From the NCBI RefSeq assembly GCF_011759505.1, contig NZ_JAAOYO010000002.1:806001-870000 (forward strand): a DNA stretch of 64,000 nucleotides, written 5' to 3'. The translations under genes and the position numbers were made by a program. This DNA is from Curtobacterium salicis (GTDB taxonomy: Bacteria; Actinomycetota; Actinomycetes; Actinomycetales; Microbacteriaceae). This document shows, one piece after another, positions 50,590-58,445 of this stretch (position 1 is its first letter; every line of letters starts with the position of its first letter). The notes under the pieces are model-generated. The model was not told the origin of the DNA, searched no databases, and saw only the letters and a program-made list of their open reading frames with translations.

Positions 50590-51672
50590 ATGCGCCGTCC
50601 CACCGTCATCACCGCAGTCGCGGTGTCCGTCCTCAGCGCCGCCCTCGTCGGCCTGCCCGCCGTCGCGAGTGCGGACGCACCGGCGTCCGTCACCGCCGCT
50701 GCGGCCACCACGCCCGCCCAGGGCGCACCGCGCTCCGGCGCCGAGTGGATCGCCCAGGACGACCTCACCACCGTGACGCCCGGCGCGTTCCCCGGCGGCT
50801 GGTTCACCACCGGCCCGACCACGTCGGACGTCGACGGACTGGCGCTGCCGACCGGCACGCTCGTCGGGCACGCGCGGACCGGTTCCGCGGCGACCGACCT
50901 CACCGCCGTCCACTCGCGCGCCGCCGCTACCCAGTTCGGCCTCGGCCTCCCGACCGCCGACCTCCGCGCGGCCACCGGTGGGACGCGCTACGCGCTGCTC
51001 CTCGACCTCGCCGGCTCCACCGACAACACCACGCCGGCCGTGCTCAGCGCGGCCGAGGCCGGCACGCAGGGCGTCGACGGCCGGTGGCGCTCCTCGGTCG
51101 TCATCGGCACGATCGCTGCGGGCAGTGCGGCGACGCTCGCCGAGTTCCAGGCGCAGATCGCCGACACCACCCCGGACGCCACCATCAACGGGTACGGGGC
51201 GATCGCACGCACCGCCCCGGGCACGGTGGCCGGCATCCTCGGCAACGGCACGGACTCGTACTTCACCCCCGAGCCGACCGGCACGGTGGCGGTCCCGACG
51301 CCCCTGACGCCGTCGGTCCTCCGGGCGAACGGGCTGGCCGTCGACGGCACCGGGTTCCTGCCGGGTGAGCAGGTCTCCGTCTTCCTGCTCCTGCCGGACC
51401 TGGAGATCGTCCCCGACTCGAACGTGTTCACGGCCGACGGGACCGGCGCGTTCGCCGGGCAGGCCACCTTCCAGGCGTCCGCGCCCTCGAGCGAGTACCG
51501 ACTGGTCTTCGAGGGGCTCGAGTCCGGCGTCAGCGTCAGCGTCGCGCTGACCATCACCGAGGACCCCGCCACCGGGGTCGTACCGCCGGTCGCGACGCCG
51601 ACCCCCGCGGCCGTGCCCGGCACCGCCCCCGCCGCGACCCCGGTCGCCGGGACGGCGGCCTTCACCGGCTGA
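50590..51672 (+). CDS. Secreted surface protein 2, xFTG C-terminus
   Basis: A 360-residue exported protein. Signal peptide MRRPTVITAVAVSVLSAALV, cleavage near VASADA. It shares with surface protein 1 an IPAGW/FPGGW-type beginning, the YFTPEPT motif, an Ig-like module (VDGTGFLPGEQVSVFL) and the ending APAATPVAGTAAFTG. The Pro/Thr linker of its paralogue is missing. No membrane helix follows the TG. Function unknown; likely a wall-associated partner of the L,D-transpeptidase. Confidence 0.8.
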   Translation: MRRPTVITAVAVSVLSAALVGLPAVASADAPASVTAAAATTPAQGAPRSGAEWIAQDDLTTVTPGAFPGGWFTTGPTTSDVDGLALPTGTLVGHARTGSAATDLTAVHSRAAATQFGLGLPTADLRAATGGTRYALLLDLAGSTDNTTPAVLSAAEAGTQGVDGRWRSSVVIGTIAAGSAATLAEFQAQIADTTPDATINGYGAIARTAPGTVAGILGNGTDSYFTPEPTGTVAVPTPLTPSVLRANGLAVDGTGFLPGEQVSVFLLLPDLEIVPDSNVFTADGTGAFAGQATFQASAPSSEYRLVFEGLESGVSVSVALTITEDPATGVVPPVATPTPAAVPGTAPAATPVAGTAAFTG

Positions 51673-51687
51673 GCCGACGTCACCCAC

Positions 51688-51735
51688 GACGACGCGGGGC
51701 GTCCCTCCCACCCGGGAGGGACGCCCCGCGTCGTC
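51688..51735. terminator. Perfect 22-bp-stem bidirectional terminator
   Basis: GACGACGCGGGGCGTCCCTCCC is perfectly complementary to the right arm (51714-51735) around an ACCC loop. It separates the convergent surface-protein and flavin-reductase genes. Confidence 0.9.
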
Positions 51736-51738
51736 CGT

Positions 51739-52902
51739 TCAGCTGGCGGGTGTGCGCGCCAACAGGCCGGTGACCGTCCGCACCCAGCGGCGTCGGAACG
51801 CCCGGGCGAGCGTCGTCTCACCGCGACAGAAGCGGATGAAGTACCGCCGGCCGAACCCGGTCTTCGCGATGAGGAAGTGGAAGGCGCCCGGGAACCGGGT
51901 GAACACGCGCAGCAGCTGCTCGCCGGCGACGATCTCGGGGACGAGCTCGGCCTGCACCCGCGACGCGTAGCGGTCGAGCGCCGCGGGGTCGCCACCGGCG
52001 TGTGCGGCGGCCGCCTCCCCGGCCCACTCGCCGGAGCGCAGGGCGAACGAGATCCCCTCGCGCGTCCACGGTTCGAGCAGCCCGGCGGTCTCGCCGGCGA
52101 GGACGACCGTGCCGCGTCGCAGCGGCGAACCGCTCGTGCGCCACTGGGTCAGGTGACCGCTGCTCCGGTCCTGGTCGCTCGGGTGCAGGCCGAGACGCTC
52201 GATCCAGTCGTCCAGGTAACGGCGGGTCTGGTCGGCGTGGCCCTTCCGCTCGATGACGCCGACCGTCAGGGTGTCCGACTTCGGGAAGAGCCAGGCGTAG
52301 GTGCCGGGGTGCGGTCCCCAGTCCAGGAGCAGACCGGTGGCAGCGTCCTCGGGGCGACGGGGTACCTCGACCTCGAGGCCGAGGTCGGTGGCCGCCATCA
52401 CGGCACCGACGTACCGACCGACGCGACCGCCGGAACCGTCGGCACCGACGACGACCCGCGCGACGAGCTCCTCGCCGTCCGACAGGGTCAGACGGGTGCG
52501 ACCGTCCTCGTCGGCGAGCGCGCGGACGTTCGCACCGTCGCGGAACACGACACCGGCCTCCGTCGCCGCGTCGACGTTCGCCTGGTCGAACCGCTCCCGG
52601 TCCACCATGGCGACGAACGGCGACTCGGTCCGGACCCGGGTCACGCGGCCCATCCGGTGCGAGAACCCGACCTCGGGCAGGTCCGCCTCGATCGTCGCGA
52701 GGGCCTGCGCGGTGAGGCGGCTCCGCGACTGGCCGATGATGCCTCCGCCGCAGGTCTTGTACCGGGGGAAGACGGCCTTGTCGAGCAGCAGGACCCGTGC
52801 GCCGCCGCGTGCCGCGGACCGGGCGGCCGTCGCCCCGGCGGGACCGGCTCCGACGACCACGACGTCCCAGTGCTGATCCGCGTCCGTGTCCGTGTCCCGC
52901 AT
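51739..52902 (-). CDS. Geranylgeranyl reductase-family FAD oxidoreductase
   Basis: A 387-residue flavoprotein. The FAD fold VVVVGAGPAGATAARSAARGG is at residues about 15-35; RYKTCGGGIIGQSR is the family CGGG block and VVGADGSGGRVGRYVG plus LAGETAGLLEPWTREGISFAL complete the pattern. This group includes archaeal lipid and plant chlorophyll-side-chain reductases and menaquinone reductases of actinobacteria; reduction of a menaquinone isoprene chain is a reasonable guess. ATG 52902 follows TAGGCT by 8 nt. Confidence 0.87.
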   Translation of the reverse strand: MRDTDTDADQHWDVVVVGAGPAGATAARSAARGGARVLLLDKAVFPRYKTCGGGIIGQSRSRLTAQALATIEADLPEVGFSHRMGRVTRVRTESPFVAMVDRERFDQANVDAATEAGVVFRDGANVRALADEDGRTRLTLSDGEELVARVVVGADGSGGRVGRYVGAVMAATDLGLEVEVPRRPEDAATGLLLDWGPHPGTYAWLFPKSDTLTVGVIERKGHADQTRRYLDDWIERLGLHPSDQDRSSGHLTQWRTSGSPLRRGTVVLAGETAGLLEPWTREGISFALRSGEWAGEAAAAHAGGDPAALDRYASRVQAELVPEIVAGEQLLRVFTRFPGAFHFLIAKTGFGRRYFIRFCRGETTLARAFRRRWVRTVTGLLARTPAS

Positions 52903-52936
52903 GGGGCCAGAGCCTACCGGCGGTCCGGCGACCACC

Positions 52937-53851
52937 TCAGGCGGTGACGGCCGTCGCTTCGGCGACCAGGGCCTCCAGGACGGTCCGGACGGCGGGGCGG
53001 ACCGCGCGGTCGGGGCGCACGAGGGCCTCGATCCGCCGTCCGGCGCGGACGTCCGCCAGGGTGGCCAGACGGAACCGGCCGGGAGCCCTGGTCCGGGACG
53101 TGTACCGCGGCACGAGCGCGATGCCGTGCCCGGCGGCCACCAGGTTCTCGATCACCGGCAGGTGGATCGTCCGGAACGCGACCTCGGGTGGGGCGTCGGT
53201 CGCGGCGGCCATCGCGGTGAGCACGCGGTCGATCGGGTAGTCCTCGGGGACCCCGATCCAGGTGGCACCGACGACGTCCTCGATGCGCACCCGCTGCTGG
53301 TCGGCCAGGGGGTGGTCGAGCGGCAGGGCGACGTCCAGCGGTTCCCGCAGCAACGGGACCGTCTCCACACGCCGCCGGTCCGCGCCGCGGGCGCCGTCCG
53401 GGCGGTGGCCGATTACCACGTCGTGGTCGGCGGTGAGCGGGGCGAACTCGCCCTCGCTGACGTCGACGTCCGACAGCCGGAGCACGATGCCGGGGTGCGC
53501 TCGCATCCGGGTGAGCAGACCCGGCAGCAGCAGTTCGGCGGCCGACGGGAACACCGCGAGGTCGACCGAGCCGGTGACGCCGTCGAGGTGCTCGGTCCAC
53601 GCGGACTCGACGGTCGCGAGCGCGGTCGCGACCCCGGTGGCCATGCCCGCCAGGACCCGGCCGTGCTCGGTGAGGCGCACGCCGCGACCGACGCGCTCGA
53701 CGAGCGGCACGCCGGCCTGCCGTTGGAGGGTCCGGAGCTGCTGGGAGACGGCGCTCGGCGTCCGGTGGGTGGCCGTCGCGACGGCCGTGACGCTCCCCCG
53801 CTCGGCGAGTTCGCGGAGGACGGGCAGCAGGGCGATGTCGAAGCCGACCAT
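52937..53851 (-). CDS. LysR family transcriptional regulator
   Basis: A 304-residue regulator. Helix-turn-helix in LLPVLRELAERGSVTAVATATHRTPSAVSQQLRTLQRQAGVPLVERVGRGVRLTEHG, then a substrate-binding-like effector domain. Divergent from an EamA transporter, the usual target arrangement, so it probably controls that gene. Leaderless: TAGGGT 6 nt before the ATG. Confidence 0.92.
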   Translation of the reverse strand: MVGFDIALLPVLRELAERGSVTAVATATHRTPSAVSQQLRTLQRQAGVPLVERVGRGVRLTEHGRVLAGMATGVATALATVESAWTEHLDGVTGSVDLAVFPSAAELLLPGLLTRMRAHPGIVLRLSDVDVSEGEFAPLTADHDVVIGHRPDGARGADRRRVETVPLLREPLDVALPLDHPLADQQRVRIEDVVGATWIGVPEDYPIDRVLTAMAAATDAPPEVAFRTIHLPVIENLVAAGHGIALVPRYTSRTRAPGRFRLATLADVRAGRRIEALVRPDRAVRPAVRTVLEALVAEATAVTA

Positions 53852-53857
53852 GCAGGG

Positions 53858-53863
53858 ACCCTA
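53858..53863 (-). promoter_or_regulatory. Leaderless -10 box of the LysR gene
   Basis: TAGGGT on the minus strand lies 6 nt before the ATG at 53851. Confidence 0.55.
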
Positions 53864-53922
53864 CAACGACGGTGTCGGAACGTTCGCTGGTGCTACCGCG
53901 TCCGGTGCGGGACGATCATCCG

Positions 53923-54894
53923 GTGCTGCTCCGTGACCGCATCCTGGCCCTCGTCGTCGCCGTCGCCTGGGGACTGAACTTCCCCGCGACGGCGATCGCC
54001 CTCGAGCACTACCCGCCGTTCCTGCTGGCGGCGCTCCGGTTCACGCTGCTCGCCGTCCCCACCCTGCTCTTCGTCCCGCGCCCGCCGATCCCGTTCCGGT
54101 GGATCGTCCTGGTCGGTGCGACGCTCGGCGTGCTGCAGTTCGCGTTCCTCTACTTGGGCATGGCGGCCGGCATGCCCTCGGGGTTGGCGTCGCTCGTCGT
54201 CCAGGCATCGGCGCCGTTCACGGTCCTGCTCGCCGGGGTCCTGCTCCGCGAACGACTCACCGCTCGCCAGGTGGTCGGCGTCAGCGTCGCCGTGGCCGCC
54301 CTCGCCGTGATCGCCCTGCACCGTGCGCAGACCGCCGCACTGCTGCCGGTCGTGCTCGTGCTCTGCGGCGCCCTCGGGTGGGCGATCGGCAACGTCGCGA
54401 CCCGCAGGGCCGGGCCGGTGAACCCGCTGCACCTCACCCTGTGGTGGGCCGTGGTGCCGCCGATCCCGATGGCGGTGCTGTCGTTCCTGGTCGAGGGACC
54501 CGACCGCATCGGGCAGGCACTCGGCACCGCGTTCACCGCCGCGGCGCTCCCGGCGGACCTGGCCGTGCTCTACATCGTGCTGGCGGCGAGCGTCGTCGGG
54601 TACGGCATCTGGTCACGGTTGATGGGCCGGTACCCGTCGAGCACCGTCGCGCCGTTCTCGATGCTCGTGCCCGTCGTCGGGGTGCTGGCGTCCTGGGCGG
54701 CGTTCGGCGAGGTGCCGGACCTGGTCGAGGTGCTCGCGGGCGCGGTCGTCGTGGGGGCCGTGCTGTGGTCGTCGCGGCCACCGCGGGGTGCGGGCGCTCC
54801 GGCTGCTGCGACTGCGGCTGCGGCTGCTCCTGCTCCCGTCGCACCCGTCGCACCCGCCGCGGTCAGTCCCGGCGCTGACGCCGTTCCGCGATGA
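53923..54894 (+). CDS. EamA/DMT-family transporter
   Basis: A ten-helix membrane protein of about 323 residues. The two EamA repeats begin ILALVVAVAWGLNFPATAIALEHYPPF and VLVLCGALGWAIGNVATRRAG. Members export amino acids or other metabolites. The start is uncertain: GTG 53923 is minimal, but in-frame GTG codons at 53905 and 53872 also precede the first helix. The tail is Ala/Pro-rich ([19 protein letters not shown]), and the last 32 bp overlap the end of the convergent SDR gene. Confidence 0.87.
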   Translation: MLLRDRILALVVAVAWGLNFPATAIALEHYPPFLLAALRFTLLAVPTLLFVPRPPIPFRWIVLVGATLGVLQFAFLYLGMAAGMPSGLASLVVQASAPFTVLLAGVLLRERLTARQVVGVSVAVAALAVIALHRAQTAALLPVVLVLCGALGWAIGNVATRRAGPVNPLHLTLWWAVVPPIPMAVLSFLVEGPDRIGQALGTAFTAAALPADLAVLYIVLAASVVGYGIWSRLMGRYPSSTVAPFSMLVPVVGVLASWAAFGEVPDLVEVLAGAVVVGAVLWSSRPPRGAGAPAAATAAAAAPAPVAPVAPAAVSPGADAVPR

Positions 54895-55846
54895 TGCCGG
54901 CGAGCGCCCCGCCCAGGTGCGGGTACCGGAACACGTAGCCGGCCTCGGTCAGCCGGGTCGGCACGACCCACCGGCTCTTCAGCACGAGTTCGGTCTCGGT
55001 CCGGATGGCGAAGGACCCGAGTTCGAGCATCCACCGCCAGGTCGGCAGGCCGAAGCGGCGTCCGACGGCCTCGCGCAGGGTCGCCATCACGGTCCGGTTG
55101 TCGGAGGGCTCCGGGCTGGTGACGTTGACCGCTCCGTCGATGTCCTCGTGGTCGCGGATGAACCGGATCGCCCCGAGGACGTCGTCGATGTGCACCCAGC
55201 TGAAGCGCTGCCGTCCGTGGGTGTGTCGGTCGTGGTGGTAGGTGCCGGCGGCCAGCCGGGCCCGGGTCGGGAACCACGGACCGTCGACCTGCGGTCCGCC
55301 GAGTCCGGCCTGCGCCAACCGCAGGAGCGGCAGCAACGCACTGCCGTCACCGAACACGATCGCCATCCGCAGCGCCACACGCCGGGTACCGGGCAGGTCC
55401 GCGGCGAACAGGGCGTCCTCCCACGCGCGGGCGACGGAGACGGAGAAGCCCTCGCCGAGTTCGCCGGTCGCCTCGTCCTGCGGGCGGTCGTCGGCGTGCC
55501 GGTAGATCGTCGCGGTCGAGGCGTTGAGCCACAGCGGCGGCGGCTGCTCGGCCGTGCGGATGGCCTCGGCGAGCTCGAGCGTGGTGTCGACCCGCGAGCG
55601 GACGATCTCCGCCCGGTTCCGCCGTCCGTACCGGCAATTGACGCTCTTGCCCGCCATGTTCACGACGAGGTCGGCTCCGTCCACCAGCTCGCGGATCCGC
55701 AGGGTGTTGCCCCACACCGCGTCCCCGGTGCGACCGACCGTGACGACCCGGTACCCCTCGGCGCGGAACGCGTCCTGCAGGTACCGACCGACGAAACCGC
55801 TCGCCCCCGCCACCACCACACGCCGCTGCTGCTGCTGCTCGTCCAT
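54863..55846 (-). CDS. TIGR01777-type SDR (NAD-dependent epimerase-like, DUF1731)
   Basis: A 327-residue extended short-chain dehydrogenase-like protein. VVVAGASGFVGRYLQDAF is the nucleotide motif, NMAGKSVNCRYGRRNRAEI and WLNASTATIYRH are the typical TIGR01777 blocks, and the C-terminal PTWRWMLELGSFAIRTETELVLKSRWVVPTRL is the DUF1731 part. The catalytic Tyr-x3-Lys is degenerate (IYRHADD), as is usual in this group. 19 bp downstream of the DUF4166 gene, a common neighbour. Role unknown. Confidence 0.9.
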   Translation of the reverse strand: MDEQQQQRRVVVAGASGFVGRYLQDAFRAEGYRVVTVGRTGDAVWGNTLRIRELVDGADLVVNMAGKSVNCRYGRRNRAEIVRSRVDTTLELAEAIRTAEQPPPLWLNASTATIYRHADDRPQDEATGELGEGFSVSVARAWEDALFAADLPGTRRVALRMAIVFGDGSALLPLLRLAQAGLGGPQVDGPWFPTRARLAAGTYHHDRHTHGRQRFSWVHIDDVLGAIRFIRDHEDIDGAVNVTSPEPSDNRTVMATLREAVGRRFGLPTWRWMLELGSFAIRTETELVLKSRWVVPTRLTEAGYVFRYPHLGGALAGIIAERRQRRD

Positions 55847-55865
55847 GCTGTCCTCTCGGCTCCGG

Positions 55866-56555
55866 TCAGACGTCGTCGGGCACGACGGCGTACCGGAACG
55901 CCCCCTCGTACCGGTACAGCGTGCCGATCACCGGCGCCGACAGCGTCAGGGACACGCGCTGCAGGTCGGCATCGTCATCGAATCGTTCCGTGAGCACCAC
56001 CCGGGGCGAGAGGACGGCCGGGAGGCTCCACTCCCGACCCAGCGCGTGCACCGACACCCGCGTGGAGACCAGCCGGAGCGCTCCGGCGTCGGGTCCGGTG
56101 GTCGGGACCGTGACGGCGAGCAGGGCGCTGACGCGACCGCGTCGGCCGAGGTGGTCGACGAGGCCCTCCGGCTCCGCGGTGATCGCGTCGACCATCGTCC
56201 GGTCACCGCTCGCGAAGTGGAAGGTGCGGTGCGCGCGGACCGCGGGGCGTCCCTCCCGGCCGGTCGGCGTGCCGGACCCGCCCGGCGGTGCCGGCCGACC
56301 GCGTCCGACGCGGACCGCCCGGTTCTCCACCGAGAACGGCACGTCGCGCTCCCACACCGGGAACATGACGGCGTCGGCGGCGAACAGGCGGAGCAGCGGC
56401 CAGAGCCAGCGCCGCGGGGTGCCGACGACGGCGAAGACCCCGGTCCCACGGCCGACGTGTCCGGGCGGGACCGGGCCGAAGTAGGCGCGGAGTCTCGGGT
56501 GGAGGCCGGCGAGGACCTCGTCCGGCGCGCTCAGCTGGTACGGCGACCGGGTCAC
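55866..56555 (-). CDS. DUF4166 domain protein
   Basis: A 229-residue cytoplasmic protein. HPRLRAYFGPVPPGHVGRGTGVF at the start and YRYEGAFRYAVVPDDV at the end are DUF4166 hallmarks. GTG start at 56555. It forms a two-gene unit with the TIGR01777-like SDR; both are often together or fused, suggesting a joint but unknown reaction on an envelope or lipid-like molecule. Confidence 0.82.
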   Translation of the reverse strand: MTRSPYQLSAPDEVLAGLHPRLRAYFGPVPPGHVGRGTGVFAVVGTPRRWLWPLLRLFAADAVMFPVWERDVPFSVENRAVRVGRGRPAPPGGSGTPTGREGRPAVRAHRTFHFASGDRTMVDAITAEPEGLVDHLGRRGRVSALLAVTVPTTGPDAGALRLVSTRVSVHALGREWSLPAVLSPRVVLTERFDDDADLQRVSLTLSAPVIGTLYRYEGAFRYAVVPDDV

Positions 56556-56590
56556 GCTCCCGATCCTGGCACGTCGTCGGACGCGGCTCC

Positions 56591-56596
56591 TACGAT
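56591..56596 (+). promoter_or_regulatory. Leaderless -10 box of the CDF gene
   Basis: TACGAT lies 7 nt before the ATG at 56604, with no ribosome site. Confidence 0.55.
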
Positions 56597-56603
56597 GGGC
56601 CGC

Positions 56604-57518
56604 ATGGGACACGACCACGGCCACACGCACGGACGCGCGTCCGAGCGCGCGCTGCTGATCGCGTTCTGCATCTCGGCGGGCATCCTGCTGGCCGAGGTCG
56701 TCGGCGCGGTCGTCACCGGATCGCTGGCACTGCTCGTCGACGCCGGCCACATGGTCGTCGACACCGGCGGACTCGGCATCGGCCTGGTGGCCACCCGGCT
56801 GGCCCGCCGCATCCCGACCGCCCGGCGGACCTGGGGCTACCAGCGGGCCGAGGTCCTCGGCGCCACCGCGCAGGCCGCGATCCTGCTGGCGGTCGGCGTC
56901 TACGTCGTGATCTCCGCCGTGCAGCGCCTGTTCGTGCCGGAGGAGATCGACGCCGGGCCGCTCCTGGCCTTCGGCGTCGTCGGGCTCGTCGGCAACCTCG
57001 TCGCGTTCGCCGTGCTGGTCCGGGCCTCGGGTGAGGGCTTCACCTCACGCGCCGCCCGGCTCGAGGTCCTCAACGACACCCTCGGCTCGGTCGCCGTCAT
57101 CGCCGCGGCCGTCGTGCTGTTCCTGACCGGGTGGCAGCGCGCGGACTCGGTGGCGGCGCTCCTGATCGGCGTGCTCATCCTGCCCCGGGCCGTGAAGCTC
57201 CTGCGCGAGACCGCCGACGTCCTGCTCGAGGCGACGCCACGTGGCCTCGACCTGGACGCCGTCCGCGGGCACATCCTGGAGCTCGACCACGTCATCGCCG
57301 TGCACGACCTGCACGCGACCCTGGTGTCGACCGGCGTCCCGAACCTGACGGCGCACGTCGTGGTGGACGACCACTGCTTCACGACCGCACACGCCCCGGC
57401 GATCCTCGACGAGCTGCAGCAGTGCGTCGCCGAACACTTCGACGTCCCGGTCGAGCACTCCACGTTCCAGCTCGAACCCGCGTCGCACCAGCGGCACGAG
57501 CACGAGGTGCACGCCTGA
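56604..57518 (+). CDS. Cation diffusion facilitator (CzcD-like) metal exporter
   Basis: A 304-residue CDF transporter with six helices and a cytoplasmic C-terminal domain. The N-terminus MGHDHGHTHGR and the tail RHEHEVHA are His-rich. The first half of the transport site is DAGHMVVD (His and Asp in helix 2). In helix 5 the usual HxxxD is LEVLNDTLGS, where the His position is Glu. It probably exports zinc, cobalt or a similar ion. Leaderless start. Not adjacent to a metal regulator. Confidence 0.93.
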   Translation: MGHDHGHTHGRASERALLIAFCISAGILLAEVVGAVVTGSLALLVDAGHMVVDTGGLGIGLVATRLARRIPTARRTWGYQRAEVLGATAQAAILLAVGVYVVISAVQRLFVPEEIDAGPLLAFGVVGLVGNLVAFAVLVRASGEGFTSRAARLEVLNDTLGSVAVIAAAVVLFLTGWQRADSVAALLIGVLILPRAVKLLRETADVLLEATPRGLDLDAVRGHILELDHVIAVHDLHATLVSTGVPNLTAHVVVDDHCFTTAHAPAILDELQQCVAEHFDVPVEHSTFQLEPASHQRHEHEVHA

Positions 57519-57557
57519 CCGGTGCCGGTTCGGGTGCTCGTGCCGGTGCGGTGCTCG

Positions 57558-58205
57558 TCAGCAGTCGGAGTCGCGCGTCGGGTAGGCCGTGATCACGCGG
57601 TCGGTGGTCGCGGAGACGATGACCTTGACGAAGCCGTCCGGACTGGGCGCGCTGCCGTCGTCGAAGCGCACGGGAGCGGCGTAACAGACCTTGCCGTCCC
57701 CGGCGTCGACGGGCAGCCCCTTCTGCGGGTTCGTCAGCGCCGTCCGCACCGCCGTGAGCATGGCGTCGTCCCAGTCCCGCTGCGTCGTGTGCCCCGCCAG
57801 CACACCCTGCCAGTCGCGGCTGTGCCGGACACGGATGTGTTCGTAGCCCTGCGCAGACGTCCCGCACTGCATCGCGACCGTGCCGAGCGCGGCGGTGTCG
57901 TACGCCGCGACCGAGGCACGGGCGTCGGCCCCGCACCGGTCGAGGACCGCGGAGCCGGGCAGGTCCGGGCCGCTCCGGGCGATGACCGCGACGCTGCTGC
58001 CACTGTCCGTGCCGCTAGCCGTGCCGGTGCCGGTGCCGGTGCCGGTGCCGTCGGCCGGGTCGGTCGCGGTGGCGGAAGGGGCCGCGGAGAGGACAGCGTT
58101 GTCACCCTCCCGGGCGTTCGTCAGCGCGAACCCGCCGATCACGACGACGGCGGCGACCGCTGCGGCGACGCCGGTCAGGGTGGAGCGGGAGCGCTTCGGG
58201 GGCAT
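57558..58205 (-). CDS. Membrane-anchored secreted protein with Gly-Thr repeat
   Basis: A 215-residue protein with an N-terminal signal-anchor helix (STLTGVAAAVAAVVVIGGFALT), a GTGTGTGT low-complexity segment, and an extracytoplasmic domain with four cysteines (VLDRCGADA, AMQCGTS, GKVCYAA, DSDC-end) that could form two disulfides. HIRVRHSRDWQG and RVITAYPT are notable. I do not recognise the domain. Start at 58205 is supported by CATACT 6 nt upstream. Confidence 0.78.
   Translation of the reverse strand: MPPKRSRSTLTGVAAAVAAVVVIGGFALTNAREGDNAVLSAAPSATATDPADGTGTGTGTGTASGTDSGSSVAVIARSGPDLPGSAVLDRCGADARASVAAYDTAALGTVAMQCGTSAQGYEHIRVRHSRDWQGVLAGHTTQRDWDDAMLTAVRTALTNPQKGLPVDAGDGKVCYAAPVRFDDGSAPSPDGFVKVIVSATTDRVITAYPTRDSDC
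58021..58050 (-). repeat. Hexanucleotide microsatellite (GTGCCG)5
   Basis: Five tandem GTGCCG units on the plus strand encode the Gly-Thr repeat of the 57558-58205 protein. Changes in unit number would keep the frame. Confidence 0.85.
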
Positions 58206-58211
58206 GCGGCC

Positions 58212-58217
58212 AGTATG
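58212..58217 (-). promoter_or_regulatory. Leaderless -10 box of the Gly-Thr repeat protein
   Basis: CATACT on the minus strand lies 6 nt before the ATG at 58205. Confidence 0.45.
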
Positions 58218-58396
58218 CCGGAGGGGGTGCGGGCCTCCCGGCGGGGTGCGTGACGGGCGGCTGCCGCGTGCGGTGCTGCCGGTCCGGCGGGTACCGCGGG
58301 ACACCGGCGGCACCGCCGAGCGGGTGCGACGCCGCCAGCCACGCGGGACGCCGGCGAGATCCGTGGCGTCGCGGGGAGAACGCGGCGGCTCACGCA

Positions 58397-58426
58397 GACG
58401 GGCCCGTCTCGGACGGGCCCGTCTCG
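58397..58426. terminator. Tandem palindromes downstream of the MFS gene
   Basis: Two exact 15-bp copies of GACGGGCCCGTCTCG, each containing the palindrome GACGGGCCCGTC, lie 20 bp past the MFS stop (58446, minus strand). The pair can fold as two small hairpins or one larger stem. The rest of the 58206-58396 interval has no supported gene. Confidence 0.55.
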
Positions 58427-58445
58427 GCCGGGAGGCGCGTGGCCG

